Shown one piece after another: positions 19,439-27,674 of a stretch of 56,937 nt of DNA. Origin of the DNA: Amycolatopsis tucumanensis (GTDB lineage Bacteria > Actinomycetota > Actinomycetes > Mycobacteriales > Pseudonocardiaceae); NCBI RefSeq assembly GCF_021654135.1, contig NZ_JAKGSD010000054.1, forward strand, positions 1 to 56,937, in the 5' to 3' direction. The notes under the pieces are model-generated. The model was given only the letters and a program-made list of their open reading frames with translations, did no database searches and had not been told where the DNA came from. The translations under genes and the position numbers were made by a program. Position 1 is the first letter of the stretch. The number at the start of each line of letters is the position of its first letter.

Positions 19439-20461
19439 TCAGGCGGTTCGACGGCGGCTCTGCCGCCGCAGCAGGGCCACCAGGTGCGCGTTGACCAGCT
19501 CCGGGTGCTCCAGCGGGAAGGCGTGCCCGGCGTCGGGCAGGACCACCAGGTCCGCGCCGGGCACCGCGCGCGCGATCGCCTCGCTGTTCTCCGGCGGCGT
19601 GACCACGTCGTGCGAGCCGGCCAGGACGAGGCAGTCGACCCGGTTCAGCGCGGCCAGCGCGGCGGTCTTGTCGTGCACCCGGAACTGCGGGAAGAAGTCG
19701 GCCAGCACGTCCAGCGGCGTCTGCCCGATCTGCTCGACCAGGAACTCGGCGACGTGCGGCGGGACGTCGGAGGCGAACGCGTGCCGGGGCACGACCGCGC
19801 CGGTCAGCTCGCGCACCGGGCCGGCCAGGACGCTGGCCCGCTGCAGCAGCGCCAGCGCCCACGGGGTGACCCAGTGCAGCGCGCGCATGCCGTGGCGGGG
19901 CAGGCCGAGATCGCCGAACACCGGCTCCGCGCTGGTGGCGAGCAGCGCGGCGGCGGCGACGCGGGTGCCGAACAGGTCCGGCTCCTGCTCGGCCAGCGCC
20001 ATGATCGTCATGCCGCCCATCGAGTGCCCGGCGAGGACCACCGGCCCGGAGGGCGTGGTCTGGTCGAGCACCGCGCGCAGGTCGCGGCCGAGCTGGTCGA
20101 CGGTCGCGTGCGCGGCCGCGCCGCGCTGGGAGCGGCCGTGCCCGCGCTGGTCCCAGGTCACGACGCGGGCGTGGCGAGCGAGCTCGGGGATCTGGAAGCA
20201 CCAGCTGGCGCCGGACAGGGCGTAGCCGTGGCACAGCACGACGGTCACCGGCGCGTTCGGGTCGCCGAAGACCTCGGCGTGCAGTTCGACGCCGTCGTCG
20301 GCGGTGACGGTCCGGGACCGGCCGCGGCCGCTGGTGACCGGGGTGGCCGGCCCGGTGCGGGACGTCGGGCCGATCAGGCCGCCGGTCGCGGCGCGCAGCG
20401 CGGTCCTGGTCAGCACGAGCCCGGCCGCCAGGCCCAGCTCCACCGCCTTGACCGCTCGCAT
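19439..20461 (-). CDS. Alpha/beta hydrolase
   Basis: A 340-residue alpha/beta hydrolase. An N-terminal hydrophobic stretch (VELGLAAGLVLTRTALRAA) may anchor it or act as a signal. The core shows the oxyanion HGYALSGASW, WDQRGHGRS, the nucleophile elbow GHSMGG (Ser), the acid in AGSHDVVTPPENS and the catalytic His in AGHAFPLEHPE. The closest familiar group is epoxide hydrolase/haloperoxidase-like esterases. ATG at 20461 follows GGAGGAG; the longer in-frame start at 20518 lacks that. It precedes the LuxR-type regulator by 30 bp and may share its transcript. Confidence 0.9.
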   Translation of the reverse strand: MRAVKAVELGLAAGLVLTRTALRAATGGLIGPTSRTGPATPVTSGRGRSRTVTADDGVELHAEVFGDPNAPVTVVLCHGYALSGASWCFQIPELARHARVVTWDQRGHGRSQRGAAAHATVDQLGRDLRAVLDQTTPSGPVVLAGHSMGGMTIMALAEQEPDLFGTRVAAAALLATSAEPVFGDLGLPRHGMRALHWVTPWALALLQRASVLAGPVRELTGAVVPRHAFASDVPPHVAEFLVEQIGQTPLDVLADFFPQFRVHDKTAALAALNRVDCLVLAGSHDVVTPPENSEAIARAVPGADLVVLPDAGHAFPLEHPELVNAHLVALLRRQSRRRTA

Positions 20462-20558
20462 CGTCACTCCTCCGGGTGCGCAAACCACGACAGAGTGACC
20501 CTCCCTGGTCGCGCCCAAACCCGGGCACCGGGAAAGTACGTATTCCGGTACGGAGTCC

Positions 20559-21416
20559 TCAGCAGCCGGAATAGCGGTGGGCGGGCAGGCCGCGGACGCC
20601 GGGCCGGAGGCGGAACAGGGCCCCGGCTTCGGGCTGCGTGCCCTCCTCGACGCCCTGTCGCGACGTGGTGACGTACAGCTCGGCCAGGTCCGGCCCGCCG
20701 AACGCGCACGCGGTGACCTGCGTGACCGGGAACTCGGCGCGCGCGACCTGCTCGCCGGCCGGGGTGTAGCAGTGCACGGCGCCGCCGCCCCACAGCGCGA
20801 CCCAGATGTTGCCCTCCGCGTCGACGGTGAGGCCGTCCGGCGAGCCGATCCCGTCCGGGATCGTCACCACGGGGCGGCGGTGGGTGAGCCCGGCCGCGGC
20901 GGTGTAGTCGAAGGCGTCGATCCGGCCGGTGGGCGTGTCGACGTAGTAGGCCGTGCCGCCGTCCGGGCTCCAGGCGAGGCCGTTGGAGATCGTGACGCCG
21001 GTGAGCACCGTGGTGACGGCGCCGTCCGGGTCGAGCCGGTACAGGGCGCCCGCGCCCGGGGTCTCGTCGTAGGCCATCGAGCCGCAGTAGAACCGGCCGT
21101 CCGGATCGCACCCGCCGTCGTTCATCCGCACCCCGGCACCGGTCCACACCTCCCCCAGCGGCCGCACCTCGGTGAGCGCGGCGTCGGCGAGGGCGAACCC
21201 GCGCTCCAGCGCCAGCACGACCCCGCCGGCGGCGCCCGGCCGCAGCGCCGCCGCGACCGAGCCGACGTGGTGGCGGCGGACCTCGTCGCCGTCGAGTTCG
21301 AGCACGTCCCCGGCGAGCATGTCCACCCAGCGCACGCCCGGCCACTCCGGCGCCCACACCGGGCCTTCACCGTGCGCGGCAACCGGTTCCGTCACCTGGT
21401 CCACTGTGGACACCAC
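20559..21416 (-). CDS. SMP-30/gluconolactonase family (LRE) protein
   Basis: A 285-residue six-bladed beta-propeller sugar lactonase. The family pattern is clear: EGPVWAPEWPGVRWVDMLAG, the metal-ligand stretch RMNDGGCDPDGRFYCGSMAY, GVTISNGLAWSPDG, and GSPDGLTVDAEGNIWVALWG. Glu, Asn and Asp in these motifs coordinate the divalent metal. It likely opens an aldonolactone made from the sugar imported by the divergent ABC system (L-arabinose, galactose and glucose are all possible). The start is GTG at 21416 (or 21413), one base after the stop of the GntR regulator, so the two form an operon. Confidence 0.9.
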   Translation of the reverse strand: MVSTVDQVTEPVAAHGEGPVWAPEWPGVRWVDMLAGDVLELDGDEVRRHHVGSVAAALRPGAAGGVVLALERGFALADAALTEVRPLGEVWTGAGVRMNDGGCDPDGRFYCGSMAYDETPGAGALYRLDPDGAVTTVLTGVTISNGLAWSPDGGTAYYVDTPTGRIDAFDYTAAAGLTHRRPVVTIPDGIGSPDGLTVDAEGNIWVALWGGGAVHCYTPAGEQVARAEFPVTQVTACAFGGPDLAELYVTTSRQGVEEGTQPEAGALFRLRPGVRGLPAHRYSGC

Positions 21417-21417
21417 G

Positions 21418-22155
21418 TCAGTCCCCCTCGGTCGTCATCCGCCGCACCGCGTCGGTGGTGGTCTCGATCAGCTTCCGCATCGCCCGCGCGGCCGCGGCCG
21501 GGCGGCGGGCGCGGACCGCCACGAGCACCGCCTGGTGCAGCGGCAGCGTCGCGGCCACCCCGCCGGGCGCGTGCGAGCTGGCCGCCAGGCCGTGGTGCAG
21601 GCTCGCCTCCAGCAGCCGGCCCAGCTGCTCGACGAGCTGGTTGCCGCTCGCGCGCAGCAGGGTCAGGTGGAAGGCCAGATCGGCCTCGACGAACGCGGCC
21701 GAGTCGGCGTCGACCCGGCCCGCCTCCTCCGCCATCCGGGCGCAAGCACTTTCCAGCACGGCGAGCTGCTCGTCCGTCGCGCGCTCGGCGGCCAGCTGCG
21801 CGGCGCCGGGCTCGACCATCAGCCGCAGCTCGAGCAGGTCGCGCAGGAAGGCCGCGTCGGAGAGCTGGCCGTGCCAGCTGATCACCTCGCGGTCCATCAG
21901 GTTCCACTGCTCGCGCGGCAGCACCCGGGTGCCGAGGCGGGGCCGCGGCTCGACCAGCCCCTTGGCGGCCAGCGCCTTGACCGCCTCGCGCACGCCGCCG
22001 CGGCTGACGTTCAGCTGGGCCGCCAGGTCGGCCTCGTTGGGCAGCTGGCTACCGTGGGCGAGCTCGCCGGACACGATGCGCCGCCCCAGCCACTCCACGA
22101 CCTGGCCGTGGAGGGTGCGGTGCCGCCCGAGCGGCCCGCTCTGACTCCTGCTCAC
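21418..22155 (-). CDS. FadR/GntR family regulator
   Basis: A 245-residue regulator. The N-terminal winged helix (LPNEADLAAQLNVSRGGVRE) and the C-terminal FCD ligand domain (FVEADLAFHLTLLRASGN, then LPLHQAVLVAVRARRP) with the Asp/His metal set are clear. FadR-type regulators of this class respond to sugar acids or lactones. GTG at 22155 has GAGGAT six bases upstream. It is transcribed divergently from the sugar ABC operon across a 145-bp control region with inverted repeats, and in operon with the lactonase. It therefore probably represses both arms until the sugar acid accumulates. Confidence 0.92.
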   Translation of the reverse strand: MSRSQSGPLGRHRTLHGQVVEWLGRRIVSGELAHGSQLPNEADLAAQLNVSRGGVREAVKALAAKGLVEPRPRLGTRVLPREQWNLMDREVISWHGQLSDAAFLRDLLELRLMVEPGAAQLAAERATDEQLAVLESACARMAEEAGRVDADSAAFVEADLAFHLTLLRASGNQLVEQLGRLLEASLHHGLAASSHAPGGVAATLPLHQAVLVAVRARRPAAAARAMRKLIETTTDAVRRMTTEGD

Positions 22156-22171
22156 GGAGTAATCCTCAAAT

Positions 22172-22192
22172 CATTGATCCATAAAGTCAATG
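22172..22192. promoter_or_regulatory. Candidate FadR/GntR operator
   Basis: CATTGA (22172-22177) and TCAATG (22187-22192) are perfect inverted arms nine bases apart, just upstream of the regulator. The hexamer AATCAT also recurs across 22168-22242 (three copies), giving further half-site-like elements near the promoter of the ABC operon. Confidence 0.45.
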
Positions 22193-22212
22193 TGCCCATC
22201 ACACGACAGGGG

Positions 22213-22241
22213 TTGACTGTATCGACGAATCATCCAATCAT
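22213..22241 (+). promoter_or_regulatory. Candidate housekeeping-type promoter of the ABC operon
   Basis: TTGACT (22213-22218) is followed after 17 bases by AATCAT (22236-22241), which matches four of six bases of the -10 consensus. It lies about 60 bp before the substrate-binding protein start and overlaps the AATCAT half-sites, a layout that fits repression. Confidence 0.4.
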
Positions 22242-22300
22242 TCATGCAGGTTCTTGGTTCGATATCCCAGCTCCCCGACGACGTGGATGGGTGGTCCCCC

Positions 22301-23401
22301 ATGACCGACGACCAGATCAGCCTCACCTCCCGGCGGAGCGCCCTGAAGTACCTGGGGGCTGGCGGCGGAGCCGTGGCCGCCTCGGCCCTGCTGGCCGCCT
22401 GCCAAGGCGTTCGCGACAGCCCGGAATCGGGCGGTGGCGGCGCGTTCCCGGACACCCCGGACTGGCGCTTCGTCTTCGTCAACCATGTCACGACCAACTC
22501 GTTCTTCGTGCCGACCCGGACCGGGATGGCCGACGCGGCCCGGCTGGTCGGCATTCCCGAGCCACAGTGGACCGGCTCCGCCGACGGCAACGTGTCCGAG
22601 ATGGCCAACGCGTTCTCCACGGCGATCAACGGCGGGGTCGACGGCATCGCGATCGCGCTGACCGACGACAACGCGTTCGTCGAGCCCACCAAGCGCGCCT
22701 TCGAGCGCGGCATCCCGGTGATCGCCTACAACGCGACCGCCGCGGGCAACCACCCGCTGACCTACGTCGGGCAGGACCTCTACCAGTCCGGTTTCCTGAT
22801 GGGACAACGGATCGCGCGGGACATCACGTCCGGGCTGATCCTGGTCGGCATCTCCCAGCCCGGCGGCAACAACGTGCAGCCGCGGCTGGACGGCATCACC
22901 GACGCGCTGCGGCAGGCCGCCCCGGGCGTGACCGTGCTGCCGATCAACACCGGCGCGGAGCAGGCCGCCGAGCTCAACGCCATCACCGCCGCCTACGACG
23001 GGCACCGGGACGCGAAGGGCGTGTACGCGGTCGACGCGGGCAGCACGGCTTCGATCGCGCAGCTGTTCACCAGCCGCGGCCTGCAGGGGCAGGTGCGGGC
23101 CGGCGGGTACGACACGCTGACCGACACCCTGCGGGGCGTCCAGTCCGGCGCGCTGGACTTCACCATCGACCAGTCGGCGTACCTGCAGGGCTTCCTGTCC
23201 GTGCTCTACCTCTACCTCTACCGCGTGTCGGGCACGCTGGTCACGCCACCGTTCACCGACACCGGGCTCACGTTCGTCACCAGGGACAACGTCGGGCCGT
23301 ACCTGACCGCGGACAGCAAGTTCGAGGGCGGCGCCAAGGCCGATCTGGTGCCGATGCCGTCCTCCATCCCGCTGCCGCCCGCGACCGGGCAGGCGCGATG
23401 A
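22301..23401 (+). CDS. Sugar ABC transporter substrate-binding lipoprotein (Tat-type)
   Basis: A 366-residue periplasmic-binding-protein type 1 family receptor. The N-terminus has a twin-arginine motif (SRRSALKYLG) and a lipobox LLAAC, so it is exported folded by Tat and lipidated at that cysteine. The binding domain shows the usual GGVDGIAIALTDDNAF, GIPVIAYNATAAG, TYVGQDLYQSGFLMG and GVYAVDAGSTASIA stretches of ribose/galactose-type receptors. ATG at 22301 is chosen over an ATG at 22244 because the shorter form places the twin arginines correctly. It is the first of three import genes with overlapping junctions. Confidence 0.93.
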   Translation: MTDDQISLTSRRSALKYLGAGGGAVAASALLAACQGVRDSPESGGGGAFPDTPDWRFVFVNHVTTNSFFVPTRTGMADAARLVGIPEPQWTGSADGNVSEMANAFSTAINGGVDGIAIALTDDNAFVEPTKRAFERGIPVIAYNATAAGNHPLTYVGQDLYQSGFLMGQRIARDITSGLILVGISQPGGNNVQPRLDGITDALRQAAPGVTVLPINTGAEQAAELNAITAAYDGHRDAKGVYAVDAGSTASIAQLFTSRGLQGQVRAGGYDTLTDTLRGVQSGALDFTIDQSAYLQGFLSVLYLYLYRVSGTLVTPPFTDTGLTFVTRDNVGPYLTADSKFEGGAKADLVPMPSSIPLPPATGQAR

Positions 23402-24420
23402 CGAAAGCGCTTCCCGACCAGCGCCCGGCCGCGGCCCGCGCGCGTGGCGGCGCCGGGTTCCTGCCCGGCCTGATCCGGGTCAAGGAGCTGAGCATCCTGC
23501 TGGTGACGATCGCCGCGGCGATCTACTTCGCCCTCACCAGCGGGCCCGGGTTCACCACGACGGACAACTACCACACCATCGCCCAGTACGTGGCGCCGTG
23601 GGCGATCGTCGCCGCGGGCGAGGTGATGGTGCTGATCTGCGGGCAGATCGACCTCTCCGCCGGGTTCGTGTTCACGCTGTCGCCGTTCGTGCTGGTGCTG
23701 TTCCACAACAACGGTTTCCCGCTGCTGCTCGCCGTCATCGGGGCGATCGTGGTCAGCGGAGCCATCGGGATGGTGAACGGGCTGATCCACACGGTGTTCG
23801 GCCTGTCCTCGTTCATCACCACCCTCGGCATGGCGTTCCTGTTGTGGGGCCTGTCGCTGGTCATCTCCGGCGGCTCCCCGGTGAGCGCGCCCGCGGACGG
23901 CTGGGTGATGGACGTCTTCGGCGCGTGGGGCTGGTCGGAGTTCGTGTGGGCGGTCGTGGTCGTGGTGGTCATGCAGGTGGTGCTGTCCACGACCCGGTTC
24001 GGCATCGCCACGCAGGCCACCGGCGGCAACCCGGTCGGGGCGGCCGAGGCCGGCATCCGCACGAACCGGATCAAGGTGGTCAACTTCGCGATCGTCGGCG
24101 CGCTGGCCGGGCTGGCCGGGATCCTGCAGGGCACCCGGGTGGGCTCCTACGACCCGACCAACGGCGGGTTCAACGTGATGTTCTACGCCGTGGCGGCGGC
24201 GGTGATCGGCGGGACCGCGCTGCTCGGCGGGTCCGGCACGGTGGTCGGGGCGTTCCTCGGCGCGCTGCTGCTCGGGCTCGTCTACGACGGGTTCAACCTG
24301 ACCGGCATCAGCGCCAACGCGTTCTACCTGGTGCTCGGGGTCGCGATCCTGGTCGCGGCGCTGCTCAACGTGTACGTGTCGGTGATGCGCAAACGGCTCG
24401 GATCGAGGGGGCGGCCGTGA
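23398..24420 (+). CDS. Sugar ABC transporter permease (RbsC-like)
   Basis: A 340-residue membrane permease of the BPD_transp_2 family (ribose/xylose/galactose importers). About nine hydrophobic helices are visible, starting with SILLVTIAAAIYFAL and ending VLGVAILVAALLNVYVSV. The EAA-like loop motif ATGGNPVGAAEAGIRTNRIK and LAGILQGTRVG are typical. Its ATG overlaps the receptor stop (ATGA), and its stop overlaps the ATPase start (GTGA). Confidence 0.93.
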   Translation: MTKALPDQRPAAARARGGAGFLPGLIRVKELSILLVTIAAAIYFALTSGPGFTTTDNYHTIAQYVAPWAIVAAGEVMVLICGQIDLSAGFVFTLSPFVLVLFHNNGFPLLLAVIGAIVVSGAIGMVNGLIHTVFGLSSFITTLGMAFLLWGLSLVISGGSPVSAPADGWVMDVFGAWGWSEFVWAVVVVVVMQVVLSTTRFGIATQATGGNPVGAAEAGIRTNRIKVVNFAIVGALAGLAGILQGTRVGSYDPTNGGFNVMFYAVAAAVIGGTALLGGSGTVVGAFLGALLLGLVYDGFNLTGISANAFYLVLGVAILVAALLNVYVSVMRKRLGSRGRP

Positions 24421-25166
24421 CCGAGGTGATTCGCGCCGAGCACATCGGCAAGCGGTTCGGGCCGGTGCGGGCGCTGTCGGACGTCAGCCTGCACGTGTCG
24501 GCGGGCGAGGTCCTGGGCCTGATCGGCGACAACGGCGCGGGCAAGTCCACGTTGATCAAGATCCTCACCGGCTTCCACCAGCCGGACAGCGGGCGGCTGC
24601 TGTTCGAGGGGCAGCCGGTGCAGCTGAAGTCGGTGACGCACGCCCGGTCGCTGGGGATCGAAACGGTCTTCCAGGACCTGGCGATGGTGAACGACCTGCC
24701 GGTGTACCTGAACCTGCACCTCAACAAGGAACTGGTGCACCGGCCGCTGCCGTTCCTGAAGCGGCGGGAGATGAAACGGCGCGCGCGGGAGGCGCTCGAC
24801 GAGATCGGCATCAGCATCCCGTCGGTGACCGCCGAGGTCGGTCAGCTCTCCGGCGGGCAGCGGCAGGCGATCGCGGTCGCCCGCTCGGTGTTCACCCGCA
24901 ACACCAAGCTGCTGCTGCTCGACGAGCCGCTGGCCGCGATGGGCGCCAAGGAGGGCGGGCTGATCCTGCGGCTGCTCGCCCAGCTCAAACAACGCGGCGA
25001 CCTCGCGATCATCCTGATCGCGCACAACTACAGCCAGGTCGTGGACGTGTGCGACCGGGTCAACCTGCTCCAGCACGGCGAGATCACGTTCGACAAACCG
25101 TCCCGGGACACCTCGGTGGCCGAGCTGCTCGAGCTCGTGCACGCCGAGTACCGGCTCCAGCAGTGA
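24417..25166 (+). CDS. Sugar ABC transporter ATP-binding protein
   Basis: A 249-residue single-domain ATPase: Walker A GDNGAGKST, Q-loop VFQDLA, signature QLSGGQRQA, Walker B KLLLLDEPLAAMG, and the switch histidine in IAHNYS. It is about half the length of RbsA/MglA, which carry two such domains, so the transporter probably uses a homodimer. The D-loop reads AAMGAKE rather than the usual AALD. GTG at 24417 with GAGGGGG upstream overlaps the permease stop. It is followed after 15 bp by the aldose epimerase. Confidence 0.93.
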   Translation: MTEVIRAEHIGKRFGPVRALSDVSLHVSAGEVLGLIGDNGAGKSTLIKILTGFHQPDSGRLLFEGQPVQLKSVTHARSLGIETVFQDLAMVNDLPVYLNLHLNKELVHRPLPFLKRREMKRRAREALDEIGISIPSVTAEVGQLSGGQRQAIAVARSVFTRNTKLLLLDEPLAAMGAKEGGLILRLLAQLKQRGDLAIILIAHNYSQVVDVCDRVNLLQHGEITFDKPSRDTSVAELLELVHAEYRLQQ

Positions 25167-25181
25167 CCGAGGAGTGCCCTC

Positions 25182-26351
25182 ATGCGAAGACTCGTTCCGA
25201 TCGCGTGCGCCACCATCCTTTCCGCGGCGGTAGGGTTGCCCGCCGTGACCTCCTCCGCCGCCCCGCGGCCCACGGCTCCGGCGATCTCGAAGGAAGCGTT
25301 CGGCAGCGTGGGCGGCCAGTCCGTCGAGCGGTACACGCTGACCAGCGGCAACGGGATGCGGGTGCGGATCCTGACCTACGGCGGCACCATCCAGACGCTG
25401 GAGGCGCCGGACAAGCGCGGGCGCACCGCGAACATCGTGCTCGGGTTCCCCACCCTGGCCGACTACGTGGCGAAGAACAGCCCGGCCGAAGGCGGCGGAC
25501 CGTACTTCGGCTCGCTGATCGGCCGCTACGCCAACCGGATCGCCGGCGGCCGGTTCACCCTGGACGGGGTCGAGTACCAGGTGCCGGTCAACAACAACGG
25601 CAACAGCCTGCACGGCGGCACCGCCGGGTTCGACGACAAGGTGTGGTCCGCCACCGAGGTGCGCGAGCCGGGCAAGGCCGGGCTGCGGCTGAGCCTGGTC
25701 AGCCCCGACGGCGACCAGGGCTACCCCGGCACGCTGACCACGACCGTGACGTACACAGTGGACAGCCGCAACCGGCTCACCGTCGACTACCGCGCCACCA
25801 CCGACAAGCCGACCGTGGTGAACCTGACCAACCACACGTACTGGAACCTGGCGGGCGAGTCCTCCGGCGACATCTACGACCAGACCCTGCGCATCGACGC
25901 CGACCGCTACACCCCCACCGACGCGACCCAGATCCCGACCGGTGAGCTGGCCCCGGTGGCAGGCACCCCGTTCGACTTCCGCCGCCCGGTGCCGATCGGC
26001 GCGCGCATCGCGGAGAACGACCCGCAGTTGCTGATCGGCCAGGGCTACGACCACAACTGGGCGCTGAACTCCGCCGGCCGTCTGGCGCCGGCGGCCCGTG
26101 CCGCGGACCCGGCGAGCGGCCGCGTCCTCACCGTCTACACCACCGAGCCGGGAATCCAGTTCTACTCGGGCAACTTCCTGACCGGCACGCTCGTCGGCAC
26201 CGGCGGGAAGGCCTACCGGCAGAGCTACGGCTTCGCGCTGGAGACGCAGCACTTCCCGGATTCGCCCAATCAGCCCGGGTTCCCCAGCACCGTGCTGCGG
26301 CCCGGAGAGGTGTACCACACCACGACCGTCTTCGCCCTGAGCACCGAGTGA
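25182..26351 (+). CDS. Secreted aldose 1-epimerase (galactose mutarotase)
   Basis: A 389-residue mutarotase that interconverts alpha and beta anomers of aldoses. The core shows GTIQTLEAPD, RYANRIAGGRFTLDG, the catalytic His in NSLHGGTAGFDDKVW and NHTYWNLAG, GYDHNW, and the general-base Glu in ALETQHFPDSPNQPGFPS. An N-terminal signal peptide (RRLVPIACATILSAAVGLPA) sends it outside. Most bacterial mutarotases are cytosolic, so export is notable and fits a role beside a sugar importer, supplying the preferred anomer. It is 15 bp downstream of the ATPase in the same operon. Confidence 0.93.
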   Translation: MRRLVPIACATILSAAVGLPAVTSSAAPRPTAPAISKEAFGSVGGQSVERYTLTSGNGMRVRILTYGGTIQTLEAPDKRGRTANIVLGFPTLADYVAKNSPAEGGGPYFGSLIGRYANRIAGGRFTLDGVEYQVPVNNNGNSLHGGTAGFDDKVWSATEVREPGKAGLRLSLVSPDGDQGYPGTLTTTVTYTVDSRNRLTVDYRATTDKPTVVNLTNHTYWNLAGESSGDIYDQTLRIDADRYTPTDATQIPTGELAPVAGTPFDFRRPVPIGARIAENDPQLLIGQGYDHNWALNSAGRLAPAARAADPASGRVLTVYTTEPGIQFYSGNFLTGTLVGTGGKAYRQSYGFALETQHFPDSPNQPGFPSTVLRPGEVYHTTTVFALSTE

Positions 26352-26370
26352 GCCGGATAGGCTCCGGGGC

Positions 26371-26739
26371 ATGGACGCCCGCGAATTCGCCGAAAACTGG
26401 GTCAAGGCCTGGAACGCACACGACCTCGACGCGCTGCTGGCGCACTTCACCGAGGACGTGGTGTTCACCTCACCGGTCGCGGCGCAGCTCACCGGAACCG
26501 CGGTGATCCGCGGCAAGGACGCACTGCGCGCCTACTGGAGCGAAGGCCTGCGCCGCATCCCGGACCTGCGCTTCGAGGTGGTCGGCGTGTACTCCGGTGT
26601 GGACACCGTGGTCATCAACTACCGCAACCAGAAGGGCGGGCTCGTCAGCGAGGTGCTGCACTTCGACGGCCCTCTCGTCCGCGAGGGCCACGGCACCTAC
26701 CTCGGCGACGACACCAACCCCGCCGGCGCGAAGGACTGA
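26371..26739 (+). CDS. Nuclear transport factor 2-like (SnoaL) protein
   Basis: A 122-residue protein of the NTF2-like/SnoaL fold. The pattern DAREFAENWVKAWNAHDLDA, LLAHFTEDVVFTSPV, GKDALRAYWSEGLRRIPDLR and VVINYRNQKGGLVSEVLHFD is typical. Members include cyclases, isomerases and small-molecule binding proteins. The catalytic role cannot be predicted here. It starts 19 bp after the epimerase, so co-transcription is likely, but I see no metabolic tie. Confidence 0.8.
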   Translation: MDAREFAENWVKAWNAHDLDALLAHFTEDVVFTSPVAAQLTGTAVIRGKDALRAYWSEGLRRIPDLRFEVVGVYSGVDTVVINYRNQKGGLVSEVLHFDGPLVREGHGTYLGDDTNPAGAKD

Positions 26740-26839
26740 AGAAAGTGTTCGTCGACGGCCTGCGTGGCGGTGCGGGTAGCGGAACCTGAGGCGGTGCAAG
26801 CTGCTCAGGTGGCGAGGCGGCTCCGCCGCTCAGGACGAC

Positions 26840-27622
26840 CTATGCGCGCACGGCGACCACCGCGAGCGTGGTGAACGTCTTCGTGAAGGCGCCGCCCAGG
26901 TCGTCGATCGCCGCGCCGACCGCGGTCAGGATCTCCCGCTGCGCCGCGGCGGGCAGGCGGGTCAGGCCGCCGGTCGTGGGGAGCAGGTCCAGCCACTCCG
27001 CGCGGGTGTAGGTGCGTTCCCAGTCGAACCGCAGGTGCTCCGGTTCGGCGAACGCCCCGGTCCTCCGGAACGTCCCGGCGAACCGCTCGAACCCGGTGCG
27101 GTACGCCGCCACCGCGTCGCCGGCAGGTTGCCCGGCGAACGGCGAGTCGGGCACCACCCGCCGGAACACCTCGGCGAACGCCTCCGCCACCGCGGGCGGC
27201 GGTTCGAAGACGTGCGCGAACACCGCCAGCGGCCCGCCCGGCCGCAGCACCGCCGCCGCCTTCGCCGCGCCCGCCTCCGGCGCCACCCAGTGCCACGCCT
27301 GCCCCGCCACCACGGCGTCGAACTCGCGGCCCGCCGGGTCCCAGTCCTCGAAGGTAGCGACCTCGACCTCGATTCCGCCGCGGCGCGCGAACTCCGCCAT
27401 CCGCGGATCCGGGTCGACCCCGAGCACGCGGCAGCCCGCCGCCCGGAGCTGCCGGGCCTCGATGCCGGTGCCGCAGCCGACGTCCAGGATCACCGGCCCT
27501 GGGCTCGCCGCGACGACGCGCTCGATCAGCGCGTCCGGGTAGGGCGGCCGGGCGCGGTCGTAGCGGCCGGCGTCGATCCCGAACGATTCGGCCATCTCCC
27601 TGGCCTGATGTGAAGTGGGCAT
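26840..27622 (-). CDS. Class I SAM-dependent methyltransferase
   Basis: A 260-residue methyltransferase with the Methyltransf_11/25-type core: VILDVGCGTGIEARQL (motif I), LGVDPDPRMAEFA, VATFEDWDP, and VVAGQAWHWVAPEAGAA (motif IV). Length and the AGQAWHW motif match bacterial methyltransferases related to trans-aconitate or ubiquinone-type enzymes; the substrate is unknown. The ATG at 27622 lies inside a 17-bp palindrome shared with the divergent TetR gene, so the TetR protein most likely represses this gene directly. Confidence 0.88.
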   Translation of the reverse strand: MPTSHQAREMAESFGIDAGRYDRARPPYPDALIERVVAASPGPVILDVGCGTGIEARQLRAAGCRVLGVDPDPRMAEFARRGGIEVEVATFEDWDPAGREFDAVVAGQAWHWVAPEAGAAKAAAVLRPGGPLAVFAHVFEPPPAVAEAFAEVFRRVVPDSPFAGQPAGDAVAAYRTGFERFAGTFRRTGAFAEPEHLRFDWERTYTRAEWLDLLPTTGGLTRLPAAAQREILTAVGAAIDDLGGAFTKTFTTLAVVAVRA

Positions 27623-27650
27623 GCGCCCACCTTAGTGGGCAAGCGCCCAC
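27614..27650. promoter_or_regulatory. Tandem TetR operator
   Basis: Two copies of a 17-bp inverted-repeat element, AGTGGGCAWGCGCCCAC, occupy 27614-27630 and 27634-27650 (GTGGGC arms pairing with GCCCAC, four bases between). They fill the 52-bp gap between the divergent methyltransferase and TetR genes. The 20-bp spacing fits two dimers side by side, and the first copy covers the methyltransferase start codon. Confidence 0.8.
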
Positions 27651-27674
27651 AAGGGCAAGGAGGACAATGGCCGC

